From NCBI GenBank assembly GCA_035280025.1, contig DATEGT010000107.1, positions 1 to 8,202 of the forward strand: a stretch of 8,202 nucleotides of DNA, read 5' to 3'. Source of the DNA: VBDM01 sp035280025. GTDB lineage: Bacteria > Pseudomonadota > Gammaproteobacteria > Burkholderiales > SG8-39. Position 1 is the first letter of the stretch, and every line of letters begins with the position of its first letter. A model generated the notes under the pieces. The model was not told the origin of the DNA, ran no database searches, and worked only from the letters and a program-made list of their open reading frames with translations. Position numbers and translations under genes: made by a program. Below are positions 1-7,215 of this stretch, in pieces.

Positions 1-1
1 C

Positions 2-733
2 GCCGCGAGCCCCTTCCAGGCGGCGGCGCTGAAGGTGGCCCAGGCCGGATGGCGCGCCGAGGTCCATTCGCTGGGGCGCCGCCAGACGCCCGCCAGCAAC
101 CCCGCCGACTTCGAGCAGGAGATCATGGGCTTCGAGTCCGCCGATGCGGCGTTCCCGGGCGTCGTTCGCGACACTCGCTGGGTGGTCGCCCACGTGCCCG
201 GCATCACGCAGGAGTGGATCGACCGCCTGCAGGCGATCGGGGGCAACCTCTCCCTCACCGGCTGGCAATACCTCGCGGGCGCCTTGCCGACGAGCACGGT
301 TGCGCCGTACGCCGGGCCCCCGTTCCGCATGATCGTCGACAGCGGCAATCGTCCCGACGGCATTCATTCGGGGATGAGCTCCGACGGCATGCAGATCGCG
401 CCAATGAACCCGTGGCTCCACATGTACTACGCGACCACCGGCCTCAACACGCGCAAGGTGCAGATCAACCCGGGCCAGCAGATCACCCGGCAGGAAGTAC
501 TCAGCCTGTACACCAGCCGCAACGGCTGGTTCCTGCACGAGGAGGACCAGCTCGGCAGCATCGAGGAAGGCAAGCTCGCGGATCTGGTCGTGCTCAACTC
601 CGACTATTTCAGCGTTGCCGACGAGGATCTGAAGCAGATCCGCTCGGTGCTGACCGTCGTCGACGGCGAGGTGGTCTACAACGCCGGCGTGCTTCGCTCG
701 TACGGAGGCGACTGGCGCGGGGACCGGGGCTGA
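2..733 (+). CDS. Amidohydrolase family protein (YtcJ-like, amidohydrolase-3 type), C-terminal part
   Basis: This is the C-terminal part (about 243 residues) of a metal-dependent hydrolase; the frame is open to the left edge, so the true start lies outside. The family has a TIM-barrel and cleaves amide or C-N bonds, often with Zn or other divalent metals. Visible hallmarks are a barrel segment resembling the family's R-x-x-x-x-H strand (RWVVAHVPGI, about bases 170-205), then an SSDG motif at about 380-388 whose Asp fits the late metal/catalytic Asp, followed by PMNPW. The end is the typical composite-domain tail: GSIEEGKLADLVVLN, then a short strand ending in VVDGEVVY (about 550-680). These last motifs are highly characteristic. 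The next gene starts 2 bp after the stop, so the two are probably co-transcribed. The substrate cannot be told. A gtg at 35 could be mistaken for a start, but the upstream codons continue the protein. Confidence 0.87.
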   Translation, partial: AASPFQAAALKVAQAGWRAEVHSLGRRQTPASNPADFEQEIMGFESADAAFPGVVRDTRWVVAHVPGITQEWIDRLQAIGGNLSLTGWQYLAGALPTSTVAPYAGPPFRMIVDSGNRPDGIHSGMSSDGMQIAPMNPWLHMYYATTGLNTRKVQINPGQQITRQEVLSLYTSRNGWFLHEEDQLGSIEEGKLADLVVLNSDYFSVADEDLKQIRSVLTVVDGEVVYNAGVLRSYGGDWRGDRG

Positions 734-735
734 GA

Positions 736-1722
736 TTGCGGCCCCGCATCGCGCCCGGCGAGCTCGGGAGCCTTCCGACCTACCAGGCGTTCAGGGCCCG
801 GTTTCCCTGGGCGCTGGCGTCGGAGGGCGAGTGGCGGGAAGGCGTGCGCCGCCTCGGCCGGTTCCGGGCACAGCTCGAAGCTTCGAGCGGGCGCCGCTTG
901 CGCGCCGGAGAGAATCCTCTTCTGGATCTGGTGGGCGTGCTCGGGGCGGGCCAGCCGTGGCGGGTGTCGCCGGGGCTCGCCCAGATGCTCGACCTGGGCG
1001 AGCGGCGCCGAGAGCTCGCTTCGATGTTCTCGTGGGCGATCCCGACGGAGCAGGCCCTCGACGCGCTGGCGAAGCACGCGCCTGTCGTGGAGTGCGGCGC
1101 CGGCATGGGGTACTGGTCGGCGCTGCTGCGGGCGCGCGGAATCGACGCGGTCGCCTACGATCTTTCCCCGCCGGGCGGCGAGGCGCAAAACGAGTATCAC
1201 GCGAGCGGGCGCCGACCCTGGATCGAGGTGCAGCCCGGCTCGTCGGTCGCGGCGGCCCGCCGCCACCGGGAGCGCGCGCTGTTCCTGTGCTGGCCGCCGT
1301 ACGACGACGACGCGTCGAGCTATGCCGCGCTGCGTGCCTACCGGGGCGAAATCGCGATCCACGTCGGCGAGCGCGACGAAGGGGCGACCGGCTCGGTGCG
1401 CTTCCACCGCGAATTGCGCCTCAACTGGACGCTGATCGAGGAAGTCGACCTGCCTCACTGGCCGGACTTGCGGGACCGGCTGATGGTCTACCGGCGCAAC
1501 CCCCGCCGCCTGCCTCTTCGCGAGCGCGACCGGTGCTTCGAATGCGGCCGCTTCATTCCCACAGGCGCGATCGGGCGCTGCGACGCCTGTTTCGAGCTCC
1601 GCCCTCCGGCGCTGGCGCTGAGGGTCGGCCGGCACCGCATGGAGTATCCGCGGGAGATGGTCGACGCGATGCCGGCCGCGGTGCGCAAGGCTCTCGAAGC
1701 GAGCCCGGCCCGGATCCGGTAG
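736..1722 (+). CDS. Uncharacterised SAM-methyltransferase-like protein with C-terminal zinc ribbon
   Basis: About 328 residues if it starts at TTG 736, two bases after the amidohydrolase stop (TGA-GA-TTG), which suggests translational coupling. The ribosome-binding signal is weak (GGGGA upstream), and GTG 844 is an alternative start. Residues 117-135 contain VVECGAGMGYWSALL followed by a strand ending in AYDLSPP. This matches motif I and the acidic end of strand 2 in class I SAM-dependent methyltransferases. At residues 185-189 CWPPY resembles motif IV ((D/N/S)PP(Y/F)) of amino-methyltransferases, but with Trp in the position of the polar residue. A second conserved-looking stretch runs through IAIHVGE, TGSVRFH and LPHWPDLRDRL. 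Residues 267-285 form a CX2C-X11-CX2C cluster, a probable zinc ribbon. I recognise this as a widespread hypothetical family, but know of no assigned substrate. Methylation is inferred from the fold signature only. Confidence 0.8.
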   Translation: MRPRIAPGELGSLPTYQAFRARFPWALASEGEWREGVRRLGRFRAQLEASSGRRLRAGENPLLDLVGVLGAGQPWRVSPGLAQMLDLGERRRELASMFSWAIPTEQALDALAKHAPVVECGAGMGYWSALLRARGIDAVAYDLSPPGGEAQNEYHASGRRPWIEVQPGSSVAAARRHRERALFLCWPPYDDDASSYAALRAYRGEIAIHVGERDEGATGSVRFHRELRLNWTLIEEVDLPHWPDLRDRLMVYRRNPRRLPLRERDRCFECGRFIPTGAIGRCDACFELRPPALALRVGRHRMEYPREMVDAMPAAVRKALEASPARIR

Positions 1723-1731
1723 AAGCGCGCC

Positions 1732-2688
1732 TCACGCCGCTTCCGCCGTCTTGAGCGCGGCGCGGCGCGCCGGCCATTGCTCGGCGAGGTCGGAGAAATA
1801 GGACTTCAGGAATGCGGTGAAGCCGTGGGCGGCCTTGGAGGGCTTGCGCGCGAAGCTGGCGATCGAATAGAGATCGCTCGTGACCGCCGGATCCGTTATC
1901 GCTTGCAGGACGACCCTGCGCCTCGCGCAGGCCGGCGCCGCGAAGGCGGGGATCACCGCCATGCCCGCGCCGGCTTCCACCATCGCGATCTGCGTCTCCA
2001 GGTAGTTGCACGCCAGCTCCGGCGGCGCGTGGCGCCCGGCGCGCGCGAGCTGCTCGTCGATGAGCTGCTGGATGGAATAGTCGGGCGGAAGGCCGATCAG
2101 CTTTTGCGCCGCGACCTCGCTCCACCTCGCGTCGCGGGCGCAAGGCGCCGGTTGGTCGGCGGCGCGGAGCAGCGCCAGCCTGAAACGGGCGAGGGACGCG
2201 CACTCCACGCCGGGCGCTTCGTGCCGGACGCCGCTGACCGCGACGTCGACCTCGCCGTAGCGCACCATGTCGACGAGGCGAGAACCCGCGGCGTCGACGA
2301 GGCGCACTTGCGTGTGGGGCTCGCGCAGCGCGTACGCCGCGATCGCCCTGGGCAGCAGCTCCGCGGCGGCGAAGGGCGCCGCCCCCAGGACGACCGAGCC
2401 CGTCGCGGCGGACGCGGAGCGCCCGATGTTGGTGGCGGCCGCCTCGAGCTCGAGCAGGCTGCGGTCGGCGATCGGCAGCAGCCTGGATCCGAACTCGGTG
2501 AGCGTGACCTTGCGCGTGGTGCGTTCGAAGAGCCGGAAGCCCAGCTGCGCCTCCAGTTCGCGCACCAGGACGCTCATTCCGGATTGGGTGATGAAAAGGC
2601 GCTCGGCCGCCCGCGAGAAGCTCTGGTAGCGAGCCGTGAGCAGAAACGCCTTGAGTTGGCGCGAGGTGATATTCATCGCGAATGGCAT
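1732..2688 (-). CDS. LysR-family transcriptional regulator
   Basis: A 318-residue protein of normal LysR length. Residues 8-67 form the winged helix-turn-helix: RQLKAFL, then SFSRAAERLFITQSGMS (recognition helix), then the LFERTTRKVTLTEFG wing. From about residue 95 follows the periplasmic-binding-protein-like effector domain, with VVLGAAPFAAAELLP, a YGEVDVAVSG stretch at the first lobe boundary and AGAGMAVIP near the end of the second lobe. Such proteins bind DNA as tetramers and respond to a small ligand, often an intermediate of the pathway they control. The start could be Met1 (2688) or Met5 (2676); neither has a clear Shine-Dalgarno sequence. The gene lies downstream of the esterase operon on the same strand, separated by a hairpin terminator, rather than divergent from it as is common for LysR genes. 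Its 3' end converges on the methyltransferase-like gene with 9 bp between stops. Control of the esterase operon is an inference. Confidence 0.95.
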   Translation of the reverse strand: MPFAMNITSRQLKAFLLTARYQSFSRAAERLFITQSGMSVLVRELEAQLGFRLFERTTRKVTLTEFGSRLLPIADRSLLELEAAATNIGRSASAATGSVVLGAAPFAAAELLPRAIAAYALREPHTQVRLVDAAGSRLVDMVRYGEVDVAVSGVRHEAPGVECASLARFRLALLRAADQPAPCARDARWSEVAAQKLIGLPPDYSIQQLIDEQLARAGRHAPPELACNYLETQIAMVEAGAGMAVIPAFAAPACARRRVVLQAITDPAVTSDLYSIASFARKPSKAAHGFTAFLKSYFSDLAEQWPARRAALKTAEAA

Positions 2689-2701
2689 AACCGGCCCGGC
2701 G

Positions 2702-2739
2702 AAAAAGACGCCGGACAGGCGGGGCCGGCCGCCTGTCCG
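2702..2739 (-). terminator. Intrinsic terminator of the esterase operon
   Basis: A perfect 11-bp inverted repeat (2712-2722 pairing with 2729-2739, cggacaggcgg / ccgcctgtccg) surrounds a 6-base loop. Read on the minus strand, the hairpin is followed by GCGTC and then five T residues (A-run at 2702-2706 on the plus strand). This fits a Rho-independent terminator placed 18 bases after the stop codon of hydrolase A. The T-run ends only 13 bp before the LysR start, so the regulator depends on read-through or on a promoter overlapping this element. The same dyad could alternatively act as an operator. Confidence 0.8.
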
Positions 2740-2757
2740 ACGCCGTGCTTCTACGTC

Positions 2758-5016
2758 TTATTGCCCACTAGGATTGCACTTGCCGCCGTCCCCGGGCTGG
2801 TTGCAGACGTCGCTGTTGACGGCCTGCGTGATCAGGGCATCGCGATCCGCCGCGAGGAGATAGCCCTTGTCGAAGGCATTGTTCGCCGCCTTCGTGACTG
2901 CGGCCACATAGCCGTCGTGCGTGCCGTAGCGCTCTTCCAGCGACTTGCGCGGATCACCCGCCGCGAGGCGCTGGGCCTTGGTCTTGAAGAACGGCACCAT
3001 GCCGCCGACGTAGTTGCAGACCTGTCCGGCGTGGAACGGCCGGCCGTCGTAGCCGACATCGCCGACGCCCGCGGTGATATTCCAGCCCAGGTAGGTCCCG
3101 AGCGGCGCATCGTTCTGCACCGTCGGCACGCCGCCCATCTCGTTGCCGTCCTCGTCCACTCGCGGGACCAGCATCTTGATCACGTGCTTGATCGGCGGCG
3201 GGGCGTTCGTCGGGACGCCGTTCGCTTCGCTTTCGTCGTAGTCCGGGCCCCAGTCGTAGTCGAGCACCGGGAAGACGAAGTTCTCCGGCGCAAAGATCGA
3301 GTCGGGGATTCCGGGGATGCCGTGGGGGAAGCCCATGTCCTTCATGTTCGGCTCGACGAGGGTCGGCTTGAAATGCTTGTCGTGTTTCCCGCCGTGATCC
3401 GAGTCGTGATGGCCGTCGTCGTCCCCGTCGTCGTCCCAGTCGTGCCAGTCCTTCTGCGATGAGATCGGAGCGAGCGTCGGCCACTGGCTCGGCGGCGGCG
3501 GCGTGCCGGCGAGGACCCAGTCGCGCAGCGCGGCGCGCATGCGGTTGACCAGCCCGGTGGAAGGCACCGGATTCGCCCTGAGCGTGCCCCTGCCCCAGTT
3601 GTTGCCGGGGCAGTTCACCGATCCGGCCGCGGCGGGAGCTTCGGTGGTCTGGCCGTTGCCGCCGCCGTGCGTGGAGCTCGGCAGGTAGTAGCGGCGCACG
3701 TTGTCGGGCAGCGGGATGTCATGCTTCGCGTCCGTGCCGACCCAGGAGGTGGTCATCTTCAGCGCGAACACTTCCGCGCCGCCGAAAGTCTCGACGATCT
3801 TCGGGCAGGTGTGCGACATCCTGCAGCGGTCGAGGATGCCCCGCGCCGGCAGGTGGCGCACCGGGTCCGGGTACTTCGCCCACCATTGCGGGCCTTCGCT
3901 GCCCATCTGGTAGAGCTCGAGCACGCCGTCGGGCTGGCCCCAGCGGGAGTTGTTCGCCACGCGCCGCCCGGCGATGAGCGGCCAGGCGCCGTCGTGCACG
4001 ATGCGGCCCGACTCGTCCTGGTTCATGCCGAGGAAGAGGTAGTGGCGCGTGAAGTTGCCCGATTGCGACACGCCGCGGATGATCGCCTTGCGCACGTGGC
4101 CGAAGAGCGGGTTGGGATTGTTGAAGTCGTCCTTGGCTTCGTAGCGGAAGAAGGACTGCACGTCGCGGAACGCCGCGGTGCCGGCGCCCAGGACGTAGGG
4201 GTCCCTCACGGTGTAGATGAGCTGGTAGAGCGTGGCCGGATCGAAGCCGCCCTTCAGGCACACCTGCACGGGCAGCGTGGTCACGGGCAGGGGCGCATCG
4301 AAGGTGCCGCCGCCGCAGTATTTCCAGTCGCTGTTCGCAACCGTCGGCCCGTCGGTGATCTTGGCGTTGATCGTCTCGGCGAGATGCGTGGTGAGCCTGT
4401 CGCCCGAGTTGTTCGCCGGGTCGACCGGGAAGTACGGGATCGGGTTGCCCATCACGTTGAGCGGGGCCGCGTTCAGGCCGCTGCGGTTGATGATGCGTCC
4501 GAGGATCCTGCCGGTCGTGCCGAGGAGCACCGGGGTCTTCACGTAGTGGTTCGAGAAGACCGGCGGGGTGCAGCCCGTGCCCGGCAGGCAATCGACGTTC
4601 GCCGGCAGGCGCGTTCCGCCTGCGTTGTCGCCCTGCCAGCCGGAAAGCAGCTGCATGTCGCCCGCGGCGAACGAGTCCGCCGGCAAGGCGACGTCGCCGC
4701 CTCGGTTGGGGACGTCGTGCCACATCAACCCGCTCGCGGTGCTCAGGTCGACCGGCTTGCGGATGCGGAAGCTGGCGATGTACTCGACCCGCCCGCGGGA
4801 ATTGCGCGGCGCGCGATCCAGGTCCGTGATCTCGCGGTTCAAGGGATGGAAGGGATTGAGCTCGCCGAAGGCGCGGCCCGTGAGCAGCTCGTAGGGCTGG
4901 CCGGCGACCGGCGCGACCGTGTCGATGACGATGCGGGTGACGCGGGCGTGGACGGGCGGCGCCCAGGCGAGCGCGACCGCTGCAGTACACGAGAGCAGTT
5001 GCAAGGTGCGTTTCAT
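2758..5016 (-). CDS. Secreted alpha/beta hydrolase domain protein, paralogue A, with Asp/His-rich insertion
   Basis: A 752-residue exported hydrolase of the large 'alpha/beta hydrolase domain-containing protein' family (Pfam Abhydrolase_10 type, named from memory). A Sec signal peptide covers residues 1 to about 24, with a hydrophobic core and likely cleavage after VHA. The mature part opens with RVTRIVID, a start shared with paralogue B. The nucleophile elbow is GVSQSG with Ser317. Glu415 (GGAEVF) and His450 (SSTHGGGNG) are candidates for the rest of a Ser-Glu-His triad, because both align with B at nearly equal spacing. The C-terminal part keeps the family landmarks DEDGNEMGGV, LGTYLGWN and LAAGDPRKSLEERYG. 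There are ten cysteines in the mature protein, fitting disulphides outside the cytoplasm; a CX5C pair (RCRMSHTC) is shared with B. Residues 523-550 are an Asp/His-rich insertion absent from B. The start is fixed by AAAGGAGG just upstream. It is the last structural gene of the operon. The substrate is unknown; esterase activity is inferred. Confidence 0.9.
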   Translation of the reverse strand: MKRTLQLLSCTAAVALAWAPPVHARVTRIVIDTVAPVAGQPYELLTGRAFGELNPFHPLNREITDLDRAPRNSRGRVEYIASFRIRKPVDLSTASGLMWHDVPNRGGDVALPADSFAAGDMQLLSGWQGDNAGGTRLPANVDCLPGTGCTPPVFSNHYVKTPVLLGTTGRILGRIINRSGLNAAPLNVMGNPIPYFPVDPANNSGDRLTTHLAETINAKITDGPTVANSDWKYCGGGTFDAPLPVTTLPVQVCLKGGFDPATLYQLIYTVRDPYVLGAGTAAFRDVQSFFRYEAKDDFNNPNPLFGHVRKAIIRGVSQSGNFTRHYLFLGMNQDESGRIVHDGAWPLIAGRRVANNSRWGQPDGVLELYQMGSEGPQWWAKYPDPVRHLPARGILDRCRMSHTCPKIVETFGGAEVFALKMTTSWVGTDAKHDIPLPDNVRRYYLPSSTHGGGNGQTTEAPAAAGSVNCPGNNWGRGTLRANPVPSTGLVNRMRAALRDWVLAGTPPPPSQWPTLAPISSQKDWHDWDDDGDDDGHHDSDHGGKHDKHFKPTLVEPNMKDMGFPHGIPGIPDSIFAPENFVFPVLDYDWGPDYDESEANGVPTNAPPPIKHVIKMLVPRVDEDGNEMGGVPTVQNDAPLGTYLGWNITAGVGDVGYDGRPFHAGQVCNYVGGMVPFFKTKAQRLAAGDPRKSLEERYGTHDGYVAAVTKAANNAFDKGYLLAADRDALITQAVNSDVCNQPGDGGKCNPSGQ
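3367..3450 (-). other. Asp/His-rich low-complexity insertion in hydrolase A
   Basis: Codes for residues 523-550 of hydrolase A: 11 Asp and 6 His in 28 residues, built largely of GAC/GAT and CAC/CAT codons. It sits between the PPPPSQWPTL segment and the GFPHGIPGI segment. In paralogue B the corresponding segments are joined by an ordinary short linker, so this is an insertion in a surface loop. Such composition suggests a flexible, divalent-metal- or Ca-binding loop, but no defined metal motif such as an EF-hand can be read from it. Confidence 0.85.
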
Positions 5017-5021
5017 GGTTT

Positions 5022-5029
5022 CCTCCTTT
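5022..5029 (-). promoter_or_regulatory. Strong ribosome binding site of hydrolase A
   Basis: On the minus strand the sequence reads AAAGGAGG, then AAACC, then ATG. This near-perfect Shine-Dalgarno element lies in the 22-bp gap after the stop of hydrolase B and fixes the start of hydrolase A at 5016. It indicates independent, efficient initiation rather than coupling by overlap. Confidence 0.9.
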
Positions 5030-5038
5030 GTCTTTGTT

Positions 5039-7201
5039 TCAGTCGTCGTGATCGTCGTCGTCGCGACCGAAAGAATGGCCGTGGTGATGATGCTCGTGCG
5101 GCAGGCAGGCCGGCAGCTGCTCGACCGCGGGCAGCGCGCCGCCCTGCGGCGCGGGCACGCCGCGGTCCAATCCCGCCTGCATGAGGCGCGCTTCCTCCGA
5201 CGCCGTGTCCTCGCACAGCAGCAGCCGGTCCTCGACCATGTCGTTCAGCGCGGCGCGGATCTTCGCGTGGTACAGCTCGAAGGTCGGATAGCGCTTCTCG
5301 ACCGAGGGACGCGGATCGCCCGCGGCGGAGCGGTCGGCTTCGGTGCGCGGGAAGGGGATGAACTGGCCCGAGCCCTCGCAGCCGTCGTTCGCCTGCGGGC
5401 CGGCGCGCAGCGCCCAGCCGGTGTAGGTCGCGAGCGGCACGGTAACGTCGACCAGCCGGACTCCGGCGATATCGTTGCCGTCGCTGTCGGTCCTGGGAAC
5501 ATAGGCGCGGTAGATCGGGCCGTTCGCCGGGTTGTTCTGGTACGGCGGCGTGATGACCGGAGGATTGATGGTCGCGATGCCTGTCTGGTAGAAATGCAGG
5601 CCGTAGTCGAGCAGGTAGCGAGTGGTCATCAGCCCCGTGTAGGTGACCCCCGGGATCTGCGGAAAGCCCACGCGGCTCTGCGGCATCGGCGGGACCATCG
5701 TGCGGTCGCGCAGCGTGGGCACGCGGCTGCGCGGCGGCTGGCGGCCCTCGGTCGCCCACTCGTCCAGCGCGACGAACAGCGCCCTCTGCACCGGCGCCGA
5801 GTTGAGCGGGTTCTGGAACTGCTGGCAGCTGCCGCGCGAGTTTCCGTTGCCCGTCCCGTGCTGGTGGCTGGAGATGAAGTAGTCGCGCGCGTACGGCGAG
5901 TCCGGCAGGTCGAAGCTTCCGGTCGGATCGGTGTGCAGCAGCGACGCCGCCTTCACCCAGTACTCGTTCGCCGAGTAGATCTCGACCCCGAGCGAGCAGG
6001 TGTCCGTCCTTTCGCAGCGCGCGTAGCGGCTGTCGACCTGGCGCGTGATCGGGTCGTAGGTCTTGATGTTGGCGAACGGGAAACGTCCCTCTATATACAA
6101 ATGGTCCTGGCGGTTGCGCTCGGTGCGGCCGGGCTGCGAAAAGCGGTAGTTCATGTTGACGCCGTCGCCGGCCGCGATCCACTGCATGTGGCCGTCGAAC
6201 ACCTTCCTCCCGTTCTCCGCCTCGTTGAAGCCGAGGTGGCGGAAGTCGTTCAGCAGGCGCCCGGGCTGCGATACGACCTCGGTGTAGATGCGCTTGACGT
6301 GGCCGGCGAGGGGGTTGGGGTTGCCGTAATCGTCGCGGGCGGAATAGCGCAGCCACGCGTTCCAGTCGCGCACCGCGGCAAAGCCCAGGCCGTTCACCGT
6401 CGGGTCCTTCGCGGTGTAGGAAAACTCGTAGATGTCGTTGCCGACGAAGTTGCCGGTCGCGAGGCTGATCGCCGTGCCGGCGGCGTTGTAGTTCCAGCCG
6501 GTCGCCGGGACCTCGACCGGGATGTCGTCCAGGTGCACACGGTGGGTGAGCTTCGCCTTGGTCTTGTCGAGCGTCGCCGCCGGGTAGCTCAGCGTGAACG
6601 AGGAGCCGCCGGTGACGATGTACTCGTAGGCGGGACCCGTGATCGTGCTGCCGTCGCGATTCTTCGCGATCGGCAGCGTGATGGTCGTGGGCGAGGCGGC
6701 GGTCCTGGTGGCGTTCACCCCCGCCGCAAAGTCCCAGCCGCTGAACACGATGGCGTAGCCGCGCGGCATCAGGAAGGAATTCGCCAGCACCGTCGGATCG
6801 GTGATGGTGCCGCCAGGGTCGTTGCCGCCGGGCACCCGGCCGAAAGTGTTCCAAGTCTTGCCGCCGCGGTTGGGCGGCTCGTACATGACCTTGCTGTTGC
6901 CCTTGGAAAGATCGATCGGCTTCAGGATGTAGAAATCGAACGAGTACTCGATCATGCCGCGGGCGTTGCGCGGCGCCAGCTCGATGTCGACGATGATCGA
7001 GTTCCGGCGGTCGTTCGGATCGACCTCGCCGTACGCGGTGCCGATGACGCGCTCGTACTGGCCCACGCCGGGCCAGGAATAGCCGCCGAACGTCGGCGAC
7101 TGCGACAGGACCGGATCGACCGCAACGCGCGTGATGCGCGCTTCGGCGACCGGGGCCGCAAAGACCGCCAGCACGGCGCTGCAAAGCAGGGTCTTCTTCA
7201 T
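5039..7201 (-). CDS. Secreted alpha/beta hydrolase domain protein, paralogue B, with His/Asp-rich C-terminal tail
   Basis: A 720-residue paralogue of hydrolase A and a closer match to the family consensus. The signal peptide is MKKTLLCSAVLAVFAAPVAEA, with cleavage likely after AEA, before RITRVAVD. Landmarks in order: YSFDFYILKPIDLSKGN near residue 85; a VVSQPGR elbow with Ser311; GFNEAENGRKVFDG; RFSQPGR; a CX5C pair (RCERTDTC); SANEYW with Glu413; HTDPTG; SSHQHGTGNG with His448; then LPTL-type linker residues, FPQIPGVTYTG, DSDGNDIAGVRL, LATYTGW, FIPFPRTEADRSAAGDPRPS. Ser311, Glu413 and His448 align with the triad candidates of A. The elbow is unusual: Val replaces the Gly two residues before the Ser and Pro follows the Gln. 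The last 19 residues (702-720) are His/Asp-rich. The start at 7201 is set by the signal peptide and a GAGGAG element; the frame stays open upstream, but that part lies opposite the tannase gene's own frame. Function: an exported ester hydrolase by inference. Confidence 0.92.
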   Translation of the reverse strand: MKKTLLCSAVLAVFAAPVAEARITRVAVDPVLSQSPTFGGYSWPGVGQYERVIGTAYGEVDPNDRRNSIIVDIELAPRNARGMIEYSFDFYILKPIDLSKGNSKVMYEPPNRGGKTWNTFGRVPGGNDPGGTITDPTVLANSFLMPRGYAIVFSGWDFAAGVNATRTAASPTTITLPIAKNRDGSTITGPAYEYIVTGGSSFTLSYPAATLDKTKAKLTHRVHLDDIPVEVPATGWNYNAAGTAISLATGNFVGNDIYEFSYTAKDPTVNGLGFAAVRDWNAWLRYSARDDYGNPNPLAGHVKRIYTEVVSQPGRLLNDFRHLGFNEAENGRKVFDGHMQWIAAGDGVNMNYRFSQPGRTERNRQDHLYIEGRFPFANIKTYDPITRQVDSRYARCERTDTCSLGVEIYSANEYWVKAASLLHTDPTGSFDLPDSPYARDYFISSHQHGTGNGNSRGSCQQFQNPLNSAPVQRALFVALDEWATEGRQPPRSRVPTLRDRTMVPPMPQSRVGFPQIPGVTYTGLMTTRYLLDYGLHFYQTGIATINPPVITPPYQNNPANGPIYRAYVPRTDSDGNDIAGVRLVDVTVPLATYTGWALRAGPQANDGCEGSGQFIPFPRTEADRSAAGDPRPSVEKRYPTFELYHAKIRAALNDMVEDRLLLCEDTASEEARLMQAGLDRGVPAPQGGALPAVEQLPACLPHEHHHHGHSFGRDDDDHDD
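5042..5098 (-). other. His/Asp-rich C-terminal tail of hydrolase B
   Basis: Encodes the last 19 residues of hydrolase B, with 7 His and 6 Asp, in two blocks: HEHHHHGH and then RDDDDHDD to the stop. It lies beyond the last family landmark, so it is an extension and not part of the fold. The composition resembles metal-binding tails, as seen on some metallochaperones. A metal-scavenging or metal-tethering role is only a suggestion. Confidence 0.85.
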
Positions 7202-7209
7202 ATCTTTTT

Positions 7210-7215
7210 CTCCTC
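7210..7215 (-). promoter_or_regulatory. Ribosome binding site of hydrolase B
   Basis: GAGGAG on the minus strand, 8 bases before ATG 7201, directly abutting the TAA stop of the tannase-family gene (TAA-GAGGAG). Its position confirms the ATG at 7201 and implies translation coupled to, or shared with, ribosomes finishing the upstream gene. Confidence 0.88.

Noticed and set aside
49..735. N-terminal extension of the methyltransferase-like protein to 557 residues
   Set aside because: This part overlaps the amidohydrolase in another frame and reads as Arg/Ala/Pro-rich noise; sensible sequence begins at about 736.
1723..1731. Search for a bidirectional terminator between the two convergent genes
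   Set aside because: The 9-bp gap holds no hairpin, and I saw no convincing stem with a T-run in the flanking coding ends.
1777..3462. A 561-residue open frame on the plus strand across LysR and the end of hydrolase A
   Set aside because: It runs antisense through two well-supported genes and the terminator, and shows no recognisable protein features.
4987..4998. Possible lipobox (LLSC) in the signal peptide of hydrolase A
   Set aside because: The Cys is at residue 10, before most of the hydrophobic core, so lipoprotein cleavage there is unlikely. A VHA signal-peptidase I site fits better.
3667..5184. A 505-residue open frame on the plus strand opposite hydrolase A
   Set aside because: Antisense shadow of a clear gene, with low-complexity composition.
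6089..6104. AT-rich patch resembling a -10 element inside hydrolase B
   Set aside because: It simply encodes HLYIEG in frame, with no matching -35 element and no downstream gene start.
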